64,000 nucleotides of DNA from Tagaea sp965279565 (GTDB lineage: Bacteria > Pseudomonadota > Alphaproteobacteria > CACIAM-22H2), in contig OZ257249.1 in the NCBI GenBank assembly GCA_965279565.1, positions 1 to 64,000 of the forward strand. Reading direction: 5' to 3'. Position 1 is the first letter of the stretch, and each line of letters begins with the position of its first letter. The notes under the pieces are model-generated. The model was not told the DNA's origin. It searched no databases and worked only from the letters and a program-made list of their open reading frames with translations. Positions 59,981-64,000 of this stretch are shown here, piece after piece. The position numbers were made by a program, and so were the translations under genes.

Positions 59981-61582
59981 TCAGGAGTTGAGCCACACCC
60001 CGGACAGGTCCTGTCCGAGATTGTGGCTGGGCGACATCTGCCAGCCCATGACGTTGGCATGGGTCAGCACGATGCGGTGCCACCAAAGCAGCGGCACCTG
60101 GTAGGCCTGGTCGAGTGCCCGCTTCTCGAACGCGCGGATCAGCTCGAAGCGCTTCTTGTCGTCGCGCTCGCGCGCCTGGGCGGCATAGAGACGGTCCATC
60201 TCGGCGTCGATCGCGCGGCTGCGGTTCTCGGGCGCCTTGTTGAACGACAGGTACTTCGCCAGTGCCAGCGACGGCTCGTCCATGAACAGGTTCGAGAAGT
60301 CGATCGCCACGTCGAAATTGCCGCTCGACATGCCCGCGAGATAGGGCGACGTCTCCGACTGGCGGTGCTCGACATTGACGCCGATCTGGCGCCACTGGTC
60401 GACCACGAAGATGCCGGCCGGCGTATAGGGCTGGGCGAGGTTGCGGTTGTGCAGGACGAAGGTCAGGTTCGGCACGCCCGCATCGCGCAGCAGCTTGCGC
60501 GCCTCGGCGCGTGCGGCGTTCATGTCGCGCCCGAAGCCCGGCACCTTGAGCAGGTCCTCGTCCTTCATCGCGAAGGGCGAGCCGGGACGGATCAGGCCGC
60601 CCGCGTCGCGCAGCGTTGCGGTCCGCGCCAGGCCCACGGCACCGCCGCGCCGGTCGATGGCGAGATGCAGCGCCCGACGCACGCGCACGTCGTCGAACGG
60701 CTTCTTCTCGGTGTTGAAGACGATCATCAGGTTGAGCGTCCAGCTCGATTCCTCGGCGCGGATGCGGTTGCCCATGACCTGCACGATGCGGTCGCGCTCG
60801 GCCGGGCTCACGCCGCGGAACTCGGCCTGCACCTGGCCGCCCTGCAGCGCGTTCATCATCGCGGCGGGCTGCGTCATGAACACGCCGCGGAAGCCGTCGA
60901 GATAGGGCTGGCCGCTCTTGAAATAGCCGTCGAAGCGCGTGCCCGAGACGTGGCTGCCCTTGACGTGCTCGCCGAAGCGGAACGGGCCCGAGCCCATGAT
61001 CGCCGTGCGCGGCGCGTTCGGGTTCGCGGCCAGCACCGAAGCCTTGTAGACCCAGTTCCACGGGCTCGCGAAATGCTCGAGCATCGCGGGATTCGGCGAC
61101 TTCATCTTGAACACGACGGTCTTCGGATCGGGCGTATCGATCGTGTCGATGTCCTCGAACGTGGCCTTGCGGGTGGAGACGACGCCCGTCGGCGGATTGC
61201 GCATCCGGTCGTAGGTCGCCTTGATGTCGGCCGACGTGACCGGCGAACCGTCGTGGAAGTTCGCGTTGGGCGCCAGCTTGAACGTGTACGTCATCAGGTC
61301 GGCGGCCACTTCCCACGACACGGCGAGATCGGCCTTCACCTTGGGATAGTTGGCGAGGTCGAACTGCAGCAGCGTCGAGTGGAACGGCGAGCCGAAATGC
61401 AGCGTGGCGAACGTGTCGGAGCCGTGCGCGTCGTAATGCGGCGTCTCGGCCGAGATCGCGAAATTGAGCGTGCCGCCCTTCTTGGGCGCGCCCTGCGCGT
61501 GCGCCGGCAGGGCGTCGAGCAGGCCGATTCCGGCGGCGGTGAAGGCGGCGGCCTTCATGAAATCGCGGCGATTGCTTTCCAT
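59981..61582 (-). CDS. Peptide-type ABC transporter substrate-binding protein (SBP_bac_5)
   Basis: The 533-residue periplasmic protein starts with a Tat signal (MESNRRDFMKAAAF, twin Arg at 5-6) cleaved after the AHAQ near residue 30. The family 5 fold follows, with LAVSWEVAADLMTYTFKLAPNANFHDGSPV near residue 95 and VNVEHRQSE near 405. The binding site typically takes di- or oligopeptides, opines or other amino-acid derivatives. A GGAGGA ribosome site lies before the ATG. It is second in an operon ATPase, binding protein, DppB, DppC. Confidence 0.93.
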   Translation of the reverse strand: MESNRRDFMKAAAFTAAGIGLLDALPAHAQGAPKKGGTLNFAISAETPHYDAHGSDTFATLHFGSPFHSTLLQFDLANYPKVKADLAVSWEVAADLMTYTFKLAPNANFHDGSPVTSADIKATYDRMRNPPTGVVSTRKATFEDIDTIDTPDPKTVVFKMKSPNPAMLEHFASPWNWVYKASVLAANPNAPRTAIMGSGPFRFGEHVKGSHVSGTRFDGYFKSGQPYLDGFRGVFMTQPAAMMNALQGGQVQAEFRGVSPAERDRIVQVMGNRIRAEESSWTLNLMIVFNTEKKPFDDVRVRRALHLAIDRRGGAVGLARTATLRDAGGLIRPGSPFAMKDEDLLKVPGFGRDMNAARAEARKLLRDAGVPNLTFVLHNRNLAQPYTPAGIFVVDQWRQIGVNVEHRQSETSPYLAGMSSGNFDVAIDFSNLFMDEPSLALAKYLSFNKAPENRSRAIDAEMDRLYAAQARERDDKKRFELIRAFEKRALDQAYQVPLLWWHRIVLTHANVMGWQMSPSHNLGQDLSGVWLNS

Positions 61583-61725
61583 GGCGTATCCTCCTGTTCT
61601 GGTCCGGACGCCCGCATTTTTCGCGTTCGCGTCCGGAGTTTTGTGTCTGCTGGGCCCGGCAGCCGGGGGACGGCCGGGGTCGTCTTCACTGGACTACGCG
61701 GCACCTGCCCGCGTCAAGAAAAGCA

Positions 61726-63774
<2,049 letters not shown>

Positions 63775-63905
63775 GGCGTTTCCTCAATAAGTCTGCCCGG
63801 ATTTTGGGCAGCCCGTTCGCTTCCGGGTGCTCGGGACGATGCCCCGCACCTCGTTATTAGACTTCCGGGCCTTGCCTATCACGTGTTTCAAATTGTTTCC
63901 AGCGA

Positions 63906-64000
63906 TCAGGCATTGTCGGCGCGGACCGCTTCGACGACCGCATCCGTCACCTTGCGCGTGTCCGCCGTGCCGCCAAGATCGGCCGTGTGGAAACGGCTGT
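63906..64000 (-). CDS. Isopropylmalate/isocitrate/tartrate dehydrogenase-like, C-terminus only
   Basis: Only the last 31 codons lie in the window. They read SRFHTADLGGTADTRKVTDAVVEAVRADNA and stop at 63906. The HTADLGG-TADT pattern is the C-terminal helix-turn of the decarboxylating isopropylmalate, isocitrate and tartrate dehydrogenases. The rest of the gene is beyond the right edge, so its substrate cannot be assigned. It could be upstream of, and co-transcribed with, the ABC transporter genes; 131 bases separate them. Confidence 0.6.
   Translation of the reverse strand, partial: SRFHTADLGGTADTRKVTDAVVEAVRADNA

Overview
The window looks like part of the chromosome of a high-GC alphaproteobacterium, probably from the Rhodospirillales or a nearby order. 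The evidence is a circularly permuted two-piece tmRNA gene next to an alpha-type sspB, an mreBCD-mrdA cell-shape cluster, a homospermidine synthase/ornithine decarboxylase pair, ThyX instead of ThyA, and a DegP/HflKC/Mrp neighbourhood. The order-level placement is inference.

Layout. (1) Bases 1-12327 form a nitrate-respiration cluster. On the minus strand, in transcription order, are a beta-carbonic anhydrase, a fused NarK1-NarK2 nitrate/nitrite transporter, narGHJI, a PpiC-type peptidyl-prolyl isomerase and a hemerythrin-like protein cut by the left edge. A Crp/Fnr-type regulator diverges from the carbonic anhydrase. At least three FNR/NNR-type boxes (TTGAT-N4-RTCAA) lie around narK and the carbonic anhydrase. 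The cluster ends close to the 3' end of a tRNA-Lys gene, and its GC content looks lower than the rest, so it may be an acquired island. (2) 12640-25410: tRNA-Lys(CTT), mrdA-mreDCB, a 0.7-kb non-coding stretch with REP-like hairpins and a terminator, ilvC-ilvN-ilvB, miaA, divergent serB-ubiX, and degP. (3) 25605-31677: hflKC, mrp, a SPOR lipoprotein, thyX, ssrA and sspB. (4) 31710-36421: iron-sulfur fumarase, a PAS protein, a MarR regulator with an operator-like inverted repeat over its promoter, DUF1398, an uncharacterised protein and a methyltransferase. (5) 36426-40622: polyamine operon (hss-odc) behind a long leader, and a receiver with Glu at the phosphorylation site plus an unknown partner protein. 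(6) 40817-45881: fumC, a ribbon-helix-helix protein, a Sel1 protein with no canonical start codon, an AsmA-like protein and a TerC-type exporter. (7) 45878-64000: catabolic and transport genes: a TRAP transporter with a hydratase, a PhyH dioxygenase, an FAD-linked oxidase, an EamA permease, a fused 5-oxoprolinase/hydantoinase, a GNAT enzyme, a dipeptide-type ABC transporter with a fused double ATPase, and the end of an isopropylmalate/tartrate dehydrogenase-like gene.

How the genes work together. NarGHI reduces nitrate on the cytoplasmic side with quinol electrons. NarJ matures NarG, NarK brings in nitrate and exports nitrite, and the Fnr-like protein probably controls the cluster through the TTGAT boxes. 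tmRNA and SspB form the trans-translation and ClpXP-delivery pair. Ornithine decarboxylase supplies putrescine for homospermidine synthase. Many convergent genes in the core region abut or overlap at their stop codons, leaving no room for intrinsic terminators between them. No CRISPR array, rRNA or insertion sequence was seen. The most notable signals are the nar regulatory array, the long leader before the polyamine operon, the altered receiver with its unknown partner, and the Sel1 gene without a start codon.
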